From contig JAJCYW010000016.1 of the NCBI GenBank assembly GCA_029262675.1, positions 62,001 through 126,000 of the forward strand: a stretch of 64,000 nt of DNA, read 5' to 3'. Of this stretch, positions 33,236 through 42,129 are shown piece after piece. The stretch's first letter is position 1; every line of letters begins with the position of its first letter. The position numbers and the translations under genes are program-made. This DNA is from Chloroflexota bacterium. GTDB lineage: Bacteria > Chloroflexota > Dehalococcoidia > DSTF01 > RBG-16-68-14. The notes under the pieces were generated by a model. It searched no databases. It was not told the DNA's origin and saw nothing but the letters and a program-made list of their open reading frames with translations.

Positions 33236-33326
33236 GGCGACTCCTTCGTCACGGCCCATTGTACCAGCACGGCGCGGTAGAGGAGAGCGGGCGACGTTCC
33301 GTCGCCATGCAGTCTACAATTGCCGT

Positions 33327-33971
33327 ATGCGTGCTTCGCCGTCCGCCCGAACAGTCGTCGCAGTCGTGTGGCTGCTGGCGCTGGCTGTCGCGCTGCTATT
33401 CTCGCTGCTCGCCGGCTTTAACGACACGCTGCCCGGCGACGTGCGGCTGATGGAATGGACGCAAGCGCGTGCGTTCCCCGGCCAGCGCCTCTCCGACGCG
33501 GTGCGGGCGGTGACGGGCACAGAAGTTGTGCTCGTCACGGGCGCGGGTGCTGTTGTGGCGCTCTGGTTGCTGGGTCACCGTGCCGCGGCCATACTCCTCG
33601 CCGGCGGGCTCATCGCGCTGCCGCTGCTGCAGGGCGGGTTGAAGGAACTCGTCGATAGGCCGCGGCCGGACGAGTTGCTGGTCGTCGTCCGCGCCGGCTT
33701 TTCGAGCGAGAGCTTTCCTGCCGGCCACGTGATGAGCCCAACGTATCTCTACGGTTTCCTGCTCTACGCGGCCTGGCGATTGCGGTCGCCGCTGGCGTTG
33801 CGGGTCGTGGCGGTGGGCTGGTCGGCGCTTATACTGGCTGCCGCCGGCCCGGCCAACGTCTGGTTGGGTGTCCACTGGCCGAGCGACGTGGTAGGCGGCT
33901 ACCTGTGGGGGCTTGTGCTGCTGCTCCCACTCGTCTTCGCGCTGGAGCTGTCTCGTCGGCCAGACGGCTAG
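33327..33971 (+). CDS. PAP2-family membrane phosphatase
   Basis: A 214-residue integral membrane phosphatase with about five to six helices. The three active-site blocks are KELVDRPRPDE (near 108), SFPAGHVMSPT (near 134) and GVHWPSDVVGGYL (near 183), the last with the catalytic His and Asp. It may dephosphorylate undecaprenyl pyrophosphate or lipid phosphates. ATG 33327 lacks a clear ribosome site. Its 3' end overlaps the last phage-module gene tail to tail by four bases. Confidence 0.9.
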   Translation: MRASPSARTVVAVVWLLALAVALLFSLLAGFNDTLPGDVRLMEWTQARAFPGQRLSDAVRAVTGTEVVLVTGAGAVVALWLLGHRAAAILLAGGLIALPLLQGGLKELVDRPRPDELLVVVRAGFSSESFPAGHVMSPTYLYGFLLYAAWRLRSPLALRVVAVGWSALILAAAGPANVWLGVHWPSDVVGGYLWGLVLLLPLVFALELSRRPDG

Positions 33972-34180
33972 ACGTACACCGCGATGACGACGGCGTCCTC
34001 CGGGTTCGGCTCGTCGAAGAAGATCATGGCGCAACTCCTGCCGGCCACCATCTCTGCGCTCGCAATGTTGCGCGCCACCGGCACGTCTGTCAGCCACACG
34101 GCTAGGCTGCCGGCCACCTGCACCGTCGCCGTGTAGGCGCCGCTGTTAAACGCCTTCAGCACTCCTCGTCTCACCGTCAT
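33968..34180 (-). CDS. small phage-module protein
   Basis: A 70-residue protein (MTVRRGVLKAFNSGAYTATV ... AGSLAVWLTDVPVARNIASA ... FFDEPNPEDAVVIAVYV). It looks like an all-beta structural protein. Similar short proteins often close phage tail operons, but I cannot name the family. GAGAGG precedes ATG 34180. It is the last gene of the module, 11 bases after the tail protein. Confidence 0.6.
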   Translation of the reverse strand: MTVRRGVLKAFNSGAYTATVQVAGSLAVWLTDVPVARNIASAEMVAGRSCAMIFFDEPNPEDAVVIAVYV

Positions 34181-34191
34181 TGCCGCACCTC

Positions 34192-36174
34192 TCAGACCTT
34201 GCTCAGCAGCAGGCGCTGCTCGTACACCGGCGTCCGGCCTTCGCGGCTGTAGCGCACGCGCACGCCAGCGACTCGATAGTCGACAGCGTCCAGCCCGGCG
34301 CCGGGGTCGGTGACGGTGACGACGTCGTAGATGTCCTGTCCGCAGTGGACGGGCGTGACCAGCTCGCCCAGCGGCAGCGAGAGGCTCTCCTGACGCAGCG
34401 CGATGGCGGCGCGCGTCTCTGCATCGGCCTGTGTGTCGAGGTTCAGGTCGAACACCTGGCGCAGCCGGTCGAACTGGTCGGTCAGGTCCGGCCAATCGAA
34501 GTCCTGCGCGACGACGCCGTTGCCGAAGACCTGGACGCGGTTCGCCGCCAGCCCGGCCGTGGCGTAGCGTGCGCGAGCGATCGGGTGCGCCGTGCCGAAT
34601 GCGTAATCGGCGCTATCCGTCACCTGCGGCTCCGTCAGGTAGACGAACGAATCGACTGGCAGGATGACGTCTGGGACCATGGCCAGCAGGCGGCGCGCGG
34701 CGCGCGGGCCGTCCTCTCCCGGGTGGATGGTGAACGCCGGTTTGTGCGTCGTCGCCGTGGTGCTGGTGCCCGCCGTCACCAGCTCGACGCCGGCTCGCCC
34801 GAACACGAACGTGAGGATCGTGGCAACGTCGCTGGCGCCCGCCGGCCAGACGTATTGCCTGCGTGCCCGCCACCCCGCGACGAGCGACCAGACGTTGCCC
34901 GCGTGGAGCGTCAGCGTCGCCTCACCGCCTGAAGACGCGTACTCCCAGCCCTGGATCCAGTAGTTCAGCGCCGGCACGGGCAGTTCTGTCCCGGCGTTGG
35001 TGCTGAAGCCGGTGGCTATCTCGATCTGCGCGCCCGCGCGGATCGAACTGTAGGGCCCGTTCGCAAGGTCGTTGTAGCGGCCGTCGTCGTTGCGCAGCGT
35101 GATCGATGCCCCTCCGCCCGCCGGCTCCGTCTCCAGCGTCAGCGACAGCACGTCGGCGCTCACGTCGAGCGGCTGCCACGTGCGCGGCGCGCGCCAGACG
35201 CCGGCCGGTGTCGAGAGCCAGACGTGGGCCGCGCTGCCCGTCACCGTGATGCCGAACGCGCTCGTGAGGTCGAACGGCAGCGGCTCGCGCCAGCCTGCCG
35301 ACTGGTACGACTGCGTTGCGGGGAACCACGTCCACTGCGGCCGCTCGTAGGCGACAGGCCCCGTGTACTGCTCGACGAAGAGGAGCCAGGCGTTGCCCTG
35401 GAACGTCAGCGCGGGCGCCTTGAAGCTGACGCCGGAGCCGTTGTCGGCCTCAGCGATGGGCGGAAGGAGCAGCCAGGCGTCTACGGCGACGTCCCAGCCA
35501 TCGCCGTAGATGGCGGGCCAGAGGCGTGGATTGCCGCTCGTGTCCGTCCCGGCGATCGCCAGGTTGTAATCGCCGGCGTGGGAGACGGCGAGGCCCGTAA
35601 TGCTGTTCGCGCTGTACGGCCAGGCACCCGGCGTCCCCCACGCGCCGGACGTGCGCTTCACGCCGTAGACCGTCGTCGCAGTTGAGTAGAGCAGCAGCGC
35701 ATCGCCCGTGCTCTTCACGGCGAGCGCGATCCAGACGATGCCGCCCTGCGTCGCCGCCGTTACCGCGGCGCCGAACGTCGCGCCGTTGTCCGTGCTCTCT
35801 TCCACACGCACGCTGCCGCCGCCCGAGGCCACGTGCGCCCGCAGTACCTTCGCGCCGTTCGCCGCGAGCGCGACTCCGGCGTTCGCGATGGGCGACGCGA
35901 CCTGCGTCCACGGGCTGTAGTCGCTCAGTTCGTCAGGGCTGGCCGTGCGCTGGTACCGGAGCGACGGCCCCGCCGGGTCGACGCGCAGGCGCAGCAGCGA
36001 GCCGTCGCCCGGCATCGCCGCCGCGTTGTACGCATCCGTCTCGCTGCCAGTGTACAGCCGTGACCAGCGCAGCCTGACCACGTCCGCGATGCGGTCGCTG
36101 ACCTGCACGTCGACGTACGGCCGCGCGCTCGCCGACTCTTGGGCGGCGTCCAGCGTGGGGCTGATCGAACGCAT
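34192..36174 (-). CDS. phage tail/baseplate-type structural protein
   Basis: A 660-residue protein. The N-terminal half (1-330) has repeated beta motifs (VRVEESTDNGATFGAAVTAA; SAHAGDYNLAIAG-like segments) suggesting a sialidase-like or fibre propeller. The second half (about 340-660) includes DVLSLTLETEPAGGGASITL plus RNDDGRYND. It also contains a region resembling siphophage tail hub proteins, with PGEDGPRAARRLLAMVPDV and a C-terminus GQDIYDVVTVTDP. It probably forms the tail tip or fibre. The ATG comes 3 bases after the connector gene stop. Confidence 0.6.
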   Translation of the reverse strand: MRSISPTLDAAQESASARPYVDVQVSDRIADVVRLRWSRLYTGSETDAYNAAAMPGDGSLLRLRVDPAGPSLRYQRTASPDELSDYSPWTQVASPIANAGVALAANGAKVLRAHVASGGGSVRVEESTDNGATFGAAVTAATQGGIVWIALAVKSTGDALLLYSTATTVYGVKRTSGAWGTPGAWPYSANSITGLAVSHAGDYNLAIAGTDTSGNPRLWPAIYGDGWDVAVDAWLLLPPIAEADNGSGVSFKAPALTFQGNAWLLFVEQYTGPVAYERPQWTWFPATQSYQSAGWREPLPFDLTSAFGITVTGSAAHVWLSTPAGVWRAPRTWQPLDVSADVLSLTLETEPAGGGASITLRNDDGRYNDLANGPYSSIRAGAQIEIATGFSTNAGTELPVPALNYWIQGWEYASSGGEATLTLHAGNVWSLVAGWRARRQYVWPAGASDVATILTFVFGRAGVELVTAGTSTTATTHKPAFTIHPGEDGPRAARRLLAMVPDVILPVDSFVYLTEPQVTDSADYAFGTAHPIARARYATAGLAANRVQVFGNGVVAQDFDWPDLTDQFDRLRQVFDLNLDTQADAETRAAIALRQESLSLPLGELVTPVHCGQDIYDVVTVTDPGAGLDAVDYRVAGVRVRYSREGRTPVYEQRLLLSKV

Positions 36175-36177
36175 CTG

Positions 36178-36819
36178 CTACACCGGCCCCGGGTCGGTCG
36201 CCTGCGACGTGAAGCGCACATCGACGGGGCGGTACAGGCGAGAGCCGGAAACGTGGCGTGCCGCTGGCAGGCGGCGCAGCTGCTCCCGGAACGCGCTCAG
36301 CCGGACGCTGGCGAATTCCATGTAGCGGCCCCACGCGTCGTCGCCGCCCACGTTCAGCCGGTTCGACGCAAAGGATGCCCACTCCAGCGCCGCGTAGGCG
36401 GCGGCGCCGGTGGCGATGATGTCGTCGTGGCTCTCTGGGAACGTCGCCGCGCCGTTGATCTCGTGCGCCTTGTGCCAGTAGACGTTGACGTTCGGCGTCC
36501 CGCTGGGCGCGCCGGTTAGGTCCAGCGTGATCGTGTCGCCCCAGGCGGAAATCGGCACGTAAGCGGGCGGGTACTCGCCGGTGGGGTACTCCGCGGCGAC
36601 GATGCGGACGCGCGGCGTCAGCGTCGAGACGTCGACGTCGCGCGAGTCTGCCTGCGTCGCCATCGTGGTCTTCGCCTCCAGCGGGCTGACCTGCGAGTAC
36701 TCCAGCAGCGCGCGTTGGATGTGGCGGTCCAGCGTCGCGTCCGCCCAACGTTCGCTGGCGGGGTCTTCGTCCTGCAGGTCGATGCGGACGTTTGCTCGTA
36801 TCGTCGCCAGGCTGCTCAT
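36178..36819 (-). CDS. phage head-tail connector/adaptor-like protein
   Basis: A 213-residue protein. The N-terminus LATIRANVRIDLQDEDPASE plus RWADATLDRHIQRALLEYSQ matches the pattern of phage adaptor or connector proteins that begin with a helical 'D..LDR.I..A..E' segment. A beta domain follows, then a helical C-terminus (DDIIATGAAAYAALEWASFA). A strong GAGGAGG site precedes the ATG. Its place between capsid and tail genes supports the call. Confidence 0.65.
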   Translation of the reverse strand: MSSLATIRANVRIDLQDEDPASERWADATLDRHIQRALLEYSQVSPLEAKTTMATQADSRDVDVSTLTPRVRIVAAEYPTGEYPPAYVPISAWGDTITLDLTGAPSGTPNVNVYWHKAHEINGAATFPESHDDIIATGAAAYAALEWASFASNRLNVGGDDAWGRYMEFASVRLSAFREQLRRLPAARHVSGSRLYRPVDVRFTSQATDPGPV

Positions 36820-36821
36820 CT

Positions 36822-37541
36822 CTACCTCCTCGTCTGCGTTCGATGCGGTGTCGCCGGCCGCGAGGCCCGCGTCGCGTTGGCTGCGCGACGGCCGCCGGCC
36901 GGCTGAGCGGGCCGGGCGCCGCTTCGGCCGGAAGGCCGGGGCCGGCTCTCATGGCCGCTCGGCGCGGCCGGCGGTTCGTAGTCGACGACCAGACGCCACT
37001 CGTCAGAGCCGAACTCGGAGGAGCGCCAGATGTAGTAGCGGGAGGCGCCGGGCGCTTCGGCCGCCAGCCGGTGGTGGAGCGACACGACGCCGCCGCGATT
37101 CGCCAGTGCGTCCTCCACGTACGGCCCCAGGCCCGCCGTCTCGTGCGAGCCGCTGCCGCTCGGCAGCGCAGCGATGAGGACGCCCGGCGATGCGTCGTCG
37201 TAGTCGCCGCCGCCGTTCGTCCAGGGTGCGGAGAGCTTGTAGTCGTTCCACGTCACTTCGCCCTCCACCCAGTCGGCGGGCCGCTTGCAGCGCGAGATCT
37301 TCTCGTCGTTGCCGCCCGGCGATGTGGAGTTGAAGTAGCGCACGAGCTTCGCGCTGCTGATGACGGAACCGGCCGGGATCGCGGACACGTCGAAATTGGC
37401 GACGACGCGTGTCCAGCCCGTCTTGGTCTGGCCCAGGTAGAAGATGTTGAGCTCGCAGGTGCCGTTGGCGCCGTAGTTCGTGTCCGGCGACGGTTGGCTT
37501 ATCATCGCGTCGATGACGGCCGCCGCGGATAGCTCAGCCAC
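36822..37541 (-). CDS. DNRLRE-domain protein in the phage module
   Basis: A 239-residue protein. Residues about 1-195 look like a DNRLRE (CBM96-like) beta-sandwich: RVVANFDVSAIPAGSVISSA plus KLVRYF, WVEGEVTWNDY, a W-x-NGGGDYD loop and DEWRLVVDYEPP. The last 45 residues are a low-complexity Arg/Pro/Ala tail. DNRLRE domains are usually extracellular carbohydrate-binding modules, so it may be a virion decoration or receptor-binding protein. It lies 2 bases before the connector gene. Confidence 0.7.
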   Translation of the reverse strand: MAELSAAAVIDAMISQPSPDTNYGANGTCELNIFYLGQTKTGWTRVVANFDVSAIPAGSVISSAKLVRYFNSTSPGGNDEKISRCKRPADWVEGEVTWNDYKLSAPWTNGGGDYDDASPGVLIAALPSGSGSHETAGLGPYVEDALANRGGVVSLHHRLAAEAPGASRYYIWRSSEFGSDEWRLVVDYEPPAAPSGHESRPRPSGRSGARPAQPAGGRRAANATRASRPATPHRTQTRR

Positions 37542-38001
37542 GCAGCGCCGCCCCGAGCTGGCGCAGCGCGTCAGCGAGATCGACCTCGACGCGCCACTCG
37601 ACCGCTGTGCCAGTCGCCGGATCGTGGCCGTAAGGGCGGGCGTCGATAGTGAAGTCGCGCTCCAGCAGCGACAGCAGCCGTCTGTCTTTCAGGACGAAGC
37701 AGGCGCGCCGGTGGCCGAGCGCGATGGCGTCCTGAGCGCACGACTGCACTAGCTCGTAGAAGAGGCGTCGGTTGGGCGTCTTTGTCAGCACGGGGCCGAG
37801 CAGCGGCAGTCCGTTTGCGGGACGGAGCCAGATCGCCAGCCCCGCGCCGTTGCGCGCCATTCGGATGCGGTGGCTGGCATCGTCGATCGCGCGCGGGTCG
37901 CCCACAAGGTCGAGCGCCGCCGCCCTATCGGACGCTGTGTAGGCCCGCACCCGCGACTGCGTCGGCGGCTCCTGCCGGCTGGCGTCTGTTCCGGAGTCCA
38001 C
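37534..38001 (-). CDS. GNAT-like protein of the phage module
   Basis: A 155-residue protein starting at GTG 38001 (GGGAG upstream). The order of elements (VRAYTASDRAAALDLVGDPR; AGLAIWLRPANGLPLLGPVL; FYELVQSCAQDAIALGHRRA; a DFTIDARPYGHDPATGTAVE tail) resembles a GNAT fold with a poorly conserved acetyl-CoA loop. It may be structural and not enzymatic. It overlaps the DNRLRE gene by 8 bases. Confidence 0.45.
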   Translation of the reverse strand: MDSGTDASRQEPPTQSRVRAYTASDRAAALDLVGDPRAIDDASHRIRMARNGAGLAIWLRPANGLPLLGPVLTKTPNRRLFYELVQSCAQDAIALGHRRACFVLKDRRLLSLLERDFTIDARPYGHDPATGTAVEWRVEVDLADALRQLGAALRG

Positions 38002-38134
38002 CCGCTGCTCCCGTTGTGTGGCTGCGGCAAACGGACGCCGCAGGCCGTCGTTACAGGAGGCTCAGGCTAGGGCATGCCTTCGGGAGCGCCAACATAGACG
38101 TGGCACCGGGGCTGGTGCGTGCGGCAAGTAGGAT

Positions 38135-38206
38135 CTAGATCTGGCTGTAGCCGGTGCCCTGCCCGCCGTCTTCGGCGCCATGGCCCCTGGCCCTGTTCAT
38201 CCAGCC
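38135..38206 (-). pseudogene. detached copy of the 3' end of the SDR gene (23 codons plus stop)
   Basis: In frame to a TAG stop it reads GWMNRARGHGAEDGGQGTGY plus SQI. The SDR gene ending at 39876 reads GWIDEAKGHGTEGGGQGTGY plus SQI. The whole FG-GAP/dockerin gene and its promoter lie between this copy and the intact SDR 3' end. Confidence 0.9.
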
Positions 38207-38216
38207 TGCCCGGGTC

Positions 38217-38244
38217 TTGACATTCCATCCAGGCGACGTACAAT
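38217..38244 (+). promoter_or_regulatory. promoter of the FG-GAP/dockerin gene
   Basis: TTGACA (38217-38222) and TACAAT (38239-38244) are spaced by 16 bp. The pair begins about 10 bases after the SDR tail homology ends, so the inserted gene carries its own promoter. Confidence 0.65.
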
Positions 38245-38276
38245 TGGTGCATCCAACAGGGCGGGAGGTGTTGATG

Positions 38277-39872
38277 ATGCAGAATCCGACGGTGAATCGC
38301 ATGAGCAGGTTAGTTGCTCTAGTCGGACTGACGTTGGCGTTAGCGCTAGCTGTGCCAGCTGGCACGGACGCATCGTCCTTCCGCGAAGTCAAGAAGCTCA
38401 CCGCCTCCGATGCCCAGCGAATCGACTTCTTTGGCTATAGCGTGGCGGTCAGCGGTGACACCGCCGTCGTGGGAGCGTACCTGCAGGACGCTGGGGGCAA
38501 CAACGCCGGCGCGGCCTATGTGTTCCGGCAAAGCCAGGGCGGCACGGGCAATTGGGGTGAGGTGACCAAGCTCACCGCCTCTGACGTTCAGGCAAGCGAC
38601 CGCTTCGGTCGGCGTGTGGCGATCAGCGGCGACACAGCCATCGTAGGTTCGTTCTGGGAGGATGCTGCCGGCACTGACGCTGGCGCCGCTTACGTCTTCC
38701 GGCGAGACGAGGGCGGAGCGGACAACTGGGGCGAGGTGATCAAGCTTACTGCTTCCGATGCACAGACCAATGACCGATTCGCCGTCAGCGTGGCGATTAG
38801 TGGCGATACTGCCGTCGTCGGGGCGGTCCTCGAGGACACAGGGGGCGCAGATGCCGGCGCAGTATATGTGTTCCAGCGTGACGAGGGCGGTGCCGACAAC
38901 TGGGGCGAGGTGACCAAGCTCATCGCATCGGATTCGCAGACCAATGACCGATTCGGCGGCAGCGTGGCGATCAGTGTTGACACCATTATCGTGGGCGCAC
39001 ACCATGCGGTTAGCGGGGGCAGCTTTACCGGCGCGGCGTATGTCTTCCAGCGTGACAAGGGCGGCGTGGACAACTGGGGCGAGGTGAAGAAGCTCACTGC
39101 CTCTGACGCTGAAAGGGGCGACCTCTTCGGCGGCAGCGTGGCGATCAGCGGCGACTCCGCCGTCGTGGGGGCATGCTGCGAGGATAGCGGGGGTAGCGCC
39201 GCAGGCGCGGCATATGTCTTCCGACGCGACCATGGCAGTGCGGACAACTGGGGCGAAGTGCAGAAGCTTACCGCCTCCGACGCCGAGCCAGGCGCCTTCC
39301 TTGGCGAGAGTGTGACGATCAGCGGCGACGCGGCGGTGGTAGGGGCATATGGCCAGGATGCTGCAGGCATGGACGCGGGCGCCGCTTATGTCTTCCGACG
39401 CGACCAGGGCGGTGCGAACAACTGGGGCGAAATGAACAAGCTCACAGCCTCCGACGTCGATGCAGGCGACGACTACGGCATGAGCGTTGCGATCAGCGGC
39501 GACATCGCCGTTGTGGGGGCAAACTACGGTGATGCACGGATCCACAATGCGGGCGCGGCATATGTATTCGACCTGTTGCTTCCTAAGCCGCCGACGCCGA
39601 CGCCGTGCTTGCCCCAGGGGTGTCCCACGCCCACCATTACGCCGACAGAAACGCCGCCGCCCGCCCCGCTTCCTGGTGACGTCAGCTGCGACGGCACCGT
39701 AGACTTCTTCGACGCCGCGTTAATCCTTCAGTTTGGTGCCGGGTTGCTTGCGTCGCTTCTTTGCGTTGAGAGTGCGGACGTCAACGGCGACGGCGCAACT
39801 AACTCGATAGACGCCGCTCTGATCCTTCAGTTGGACGCTGGACTGCTGGACGTGCTTCCGGGCGCGCCCTAG
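38277..39872 (+). CDS. secreted FG-GAP-repeat protein with C-terminal dockerin
   Basis: About 531 residues. The signal peptide (LVALVGLTLALALAVPAGTD) is followed by seven repeats of about 57 residues. Each has KLTASD.....D.FG.SVAISGD and AVVGA...D.G....GAAYVF, an FG-GAP/integrin-type propeller. A Thr/Pro linker comes next, then a type I dockerin (DVSCDGTVDFFDAALILQF; DVNGDGATNSIDAALILQL). GGGAGG precedes the double ATG; I use the second. The stop lies 3 bases from the convergent SDR stop. It is probably a surface protein inserted next to the SDR gene. Confidence 0.85.
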   Translation: MQNPTVNRMSRLVALVGLTLALALAVPAGTDASSFREVKKLTASDAQRIDFFGYSVAVSGDTAVVGAYLQDAGGNNAGAAYVFRQSQGGTGNWGEVTKLTASDVQASDRFGRRVAISGDTAIVGSFWEDAAGTDAGAAYVFRRDEGGADNWGEVIKLTASDAQTNDRFAVSVAISGDTAVVGAVLEDTGGADAGAVYVFQRDEGGADNWGEVTKLIASDSQTNDRFGGSVAISVDTIIVGAHHAVSGGSFTGAAYVFQRDKGGVDNWGEVKKLTASDAERGDLFGGSVAISGDSAVVGACCEDSGGSAAGAAYVFRRDHGSADNWGEVQKLTASDAEPGAFLGESVTISGDAAVVGAYGQDAAGMDAGAAYVFRRDQGGANNWGEMNKLTASDVDAGDDYGMSVAISGDIAVVGANYGDARIHNAGAAYVFDLLLPKPPTPTPCLPQGCPTPTITPTETPPPAPLPGDVSCDGTVDFFDAALILQFGAGLLASLLCVESADVNGDGATNSIDAALILQLDAGLLDVLPGAP

Positions 39873-39875
39873 CGG

Positions 39876-40730
39876 CTAGATCTGGCTGTAGCCGGTACCC
39901 TGCCCGCCGCCTTCGGTGCCATGGCCCTTGGCCTCGTCGATCCAGCCGAACTCCTTGAGGATCAGTTGGCTGTACGTCACGCGGCCGGTCACCTTGTCGA
40001 GCGGTTCGGTCGCCAGCAGCAGCGCGGCCTTCGCCATCAGCTCCGGCGACTCGCCGCGCGGGTCGTCCAGGCCGCTGACCAGCTTGTGATGCACCGTCCC
40101 CGGCGTCGGCACGACCTGTGACGGCGCAACGCACGTGACCGAAACACCGTTGGCGTAGACCTCGGCTGCCAGACCCTGCGTGAAGCGCTCCAGCGCCGCC
40201 TTCTCCGCGCCGTAGCAGGTACCGCCGCCCAGCATCTGGCTTTGCGGGTATGGCCCGCTGCCCGGCCCGATGGCCGCGCCTGAAGAGATGTTGACGATGC
40301 TGCCGCTGCCGCGCGGCGCCATGTCCGCCAGCGCCAGCTTGCTCAGGATGAACGGCGCGTGCACGTTCACCGCCCAGGAGCGCATCCACCTGTTCACCGG
40401 GTAGTCCTTCACCGGGACGAAGTAGGTCAGCGCGGCGTTGTTGACGAGCACATCGATGGGCCCGTACGTGTCGCGCGCGGCCTCGACGAGCTTCTCACAC
40501 TCCGATTCCTCGGAGATGTTGACCGCCACCGCCGTCGCCTCGCCGCCCACCTCACGGATGCCGTTCACCGTCGTCTCCAGCGAGCCTTCCAGCGGGTGCT
40601 CGCCTTCCTTCAGCGTGCGCGCGGCGCAGACCACGCGGCCGCCTTCCGCCGCGAAGAGTGAGGCGATCTCCGCGCCGATTCCGCGGCTGGCACCCGTGAT
40701 GACGACGACCTTTCCGTCCAGCTTGCCCAT
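39876..40730 (-). CDS. short-chain dehydrogenase/reductase
   Basis: A 284-residue SDR. The nucleotide motif TGASRGIG (13-20), NNAA (near 97), catalytic Ser in IVNISSGAA (near 147) and Tyr-x3-Lys in CYGAEKAAL (near 172) are complete. The substrate is unknown. The C-terminus is an unusual Gly-rich tail (KGHGTEGGGQGTGYSQI), and that tail is what is duplicated at 38135. It is followed upstream by the patatin gene on the same strand. Confidence 0.92.
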   Translation of the reverse strand: MGKLDGKVVVITGASRGIGAEIASLFAAEGGRVVCAARTLKEGEHPLEGSLETTVNGIREVGGEATAVAVNISEESECEKLVEAARDTYGPIDVLVNNAALTYFVPVKDYPVNRWMRSWAVNVHAPFILSKLALADMAPRGSGSIVNISSGAAIGPGSGPYPQSQMLGGGTCYGAEKAALERFTQGLAAEVYANGVSVTCVAPSQVVPTPGTVHHKLVSGLDDPRGESPELMAKAALLLATEPLDKVTGRVTYSQLILKEFGWIDEAKGHGTEGGGQGTGYSQI

Positions 40731-40772
40731 GTTCTCGCTCCTTCGCGTAGACCAGCGCTTAGACCATGGCTG

Positions 40773-41645
40773 CTAGACCGCCGATGCCGCCCAAGTCGCC
40801 TTGATCTGCTCGGCAAACTCCGCGCCCTGTCGCAGTCCTGCCATCGCAGCCGGGCCGCGGCGCTCGGGATCCATGCGACTGGGCCCGAACGCCTCCACGG
40901 AGCCTGCGTCTGGTAGCGCGTACTCCACGGTGCTGCCGTCCGCGCGCAGCTCCTTCACCTCGACCTCTAGCTGTTGCCGCGTGTTGTTGTCGTACAGATT
41001 GTCCGCGCCGCCGCTTGGCGCCAGGATCACGATGCGGTCGTGGCCCCTCGCAAGCAGCGCGCTGCTGACGGAGTGAACGCCGCCGTCCATGTAGCGGCGT
41101 CCGTTGATCGTGATGGGCGGCAAGATGCCGGGGAGCGCGCAACTTGCGGACACCGCGTGGTCGAGCCGCACACCGGCGGCGCGATCCCAGGCCACCTGCT
41201 CTCCCGATTCGACGTCGACGCCCGTAACGATCAGGCGTTGCGCCGGCCAGTCAGGCCCGCCGGAGTTCGATCTGAACGCGGCCAGCCACTCCTCTTCGCT
41301 CCAGACCTTGGCTGAGAGCGCAATCGCGCCGATCTCTGCGCAGACCTTCGGGTCCGTGCCGGAGCCGCCGATCCACTTCTGCCCGATGTTCACCAGCGCT
41401 GCGATGTCCGGCTCCGGTGCCGAGCGGCCGTTCGTCTCTAGCGGCGCGAGCTGCTCCTGATAGAGCGCGTCCGGCGTCTTGCCCAGTGCGAGCTGTGTGC
41501 CGACGACTGCGCCGGCCGAGGTGCCGATGATTGCGTCCGCCGCCGTGACGTCGACGCCGGCGTCTGCCAGCCCCTTCACCATGCCCGCTTCCCAGGCGAT
41601 GCCGACGGGGCCGCCGCCGCCGAGTACGAGCGCTTGTGATGCCAT
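40773..41645 (-). CDS. patatin-like phospholipase
   Basis: A 290-residue lipid acyl hydrolase. The oxyanion loop is LVLGGGGPVGIAWEAG (near 6-21), the nucleophile Ser lies in IIGTSAGAVVG (near 43) and the catalytic Asp in YMDGGVHS (near 190). I chose ATG 41645, with GGAGGAG upstream; the longer frame adds 17 residues without support. It is probably cytoplasmic. It may be co-transcribed with the SDR downstream. Confidence 0.9.
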   Translation of the reverse strand: MASQALVLGGGGPVGIAWEAGMVKGLADAGVDVTAADAIIGTSAGAVVGTQLALGKTPDALYQEQLAPLETNGRSAPEPDIAALVNIGQKWIGGSGTDPKVCAEIGAIALSAKVWSEEEWLAAFRSNSGGPDWPAQRLIVTGVDVESGEQVAWDRAAGVRLDHAVSASCALPGILPPITINGRRYMDGGVHSVSSALLARGHDRIVILAPSGGADNLYDNNTRQQLEVEVKELRADGSTVEYALPDAGSVEAFGPSRMDPERRGPAAMAGLRQGAEFAEQIKATWAASAV

Positions 41646-41735
41646 GTCACATCTCCTCCTGTGTCCTGTCTGTTCAGCTACGAATGCGCGGGGCAACCTA
41701 CGTAGTCTCGCACGCGGGCAGGAACGGTGGCAAGA

Positions 41736-41769
41736 GCGAAGGCTCCTAGCGTAAGCGAAGGGCCTTCGT
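41736..41769. terminator. degenerate hairpin, related to 45911-45944
   Basis: GCGAAGGC pairs with GCCTTCGT across an imperfect loop. It shares the run GGCCTTCGTCCGGCGGGG with a hairpin at 45911-45944. It lies between the patatin start and the capsid tail remnant. Confidence 0.4.
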
Positions 41770-41796
41770 CCGGCGGGGGCGAGGTGAGAGCTGCGG

Positions 41797-41880
41797 CTAC
41801 GGGCGCACGCCGATTAACTTCGCCAGCTTGATCGTGTGGAAGAGCGTCCGCGAAACGTACCACTTCGCGCGCGTGCGCTT
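41797..41880 (-). pseudogene. detached copy of the 3' end of the major capsid gene (27 codons plus stop)
   Basis: In frame to TAG it encodes KRTRAKWYVSRTLFHTIKLA plus KLIGVRP, against KRTRVKWYVSLALFNTIKLA plus KLIGVRP at the end of the intact capsid gene (47873-48760). About 9 of 84 bases differ. Six kilobases of non-phage genes separate the two. Confidence 0.9.
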
Positions 41881-41910
41881 TCCCAGTCAGCGAGATTTGT
41901 GATCCCGTTG

Positions 41911-42129
41911 TCAGTACGCGCCGTGTAGGTAACGCTCGCGAAGCACGCGCTGAAGTCCCGGAAGATTGGCACTAAAGTGAACGTCGGTGATGACGAACGA
42001 GCCGCGCTCAAATTCAAGCTCGACGCCGAGTGGGTCGCTGAACGGCCAATCACTGGGCGTAGCAACGCCGCAGCAAAGGTGAGTGGGCGCCGATACTCTT
42101 GGCGGGTACCACCCCTTCCGTTCAGGCCG
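41911..42129 (-). pseudogene. possible remnant of a phage gene
   Basis: An open frame of 72 codons with no start codon reads like protein: WYPPRVSAPTHLCCGVATPS, then DWPFSDPLGVELEFERGSF and VITDVHFSANLPGLQRVLRE to TGA. A competing frame on the same strand (41814-42173) is Arg/Ser-rich and looks random. It may be the C-terminus of the gene that once followed the capsid gene. The rest of 41646-42179 holds no gene I can support. Confidence 0.35.
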
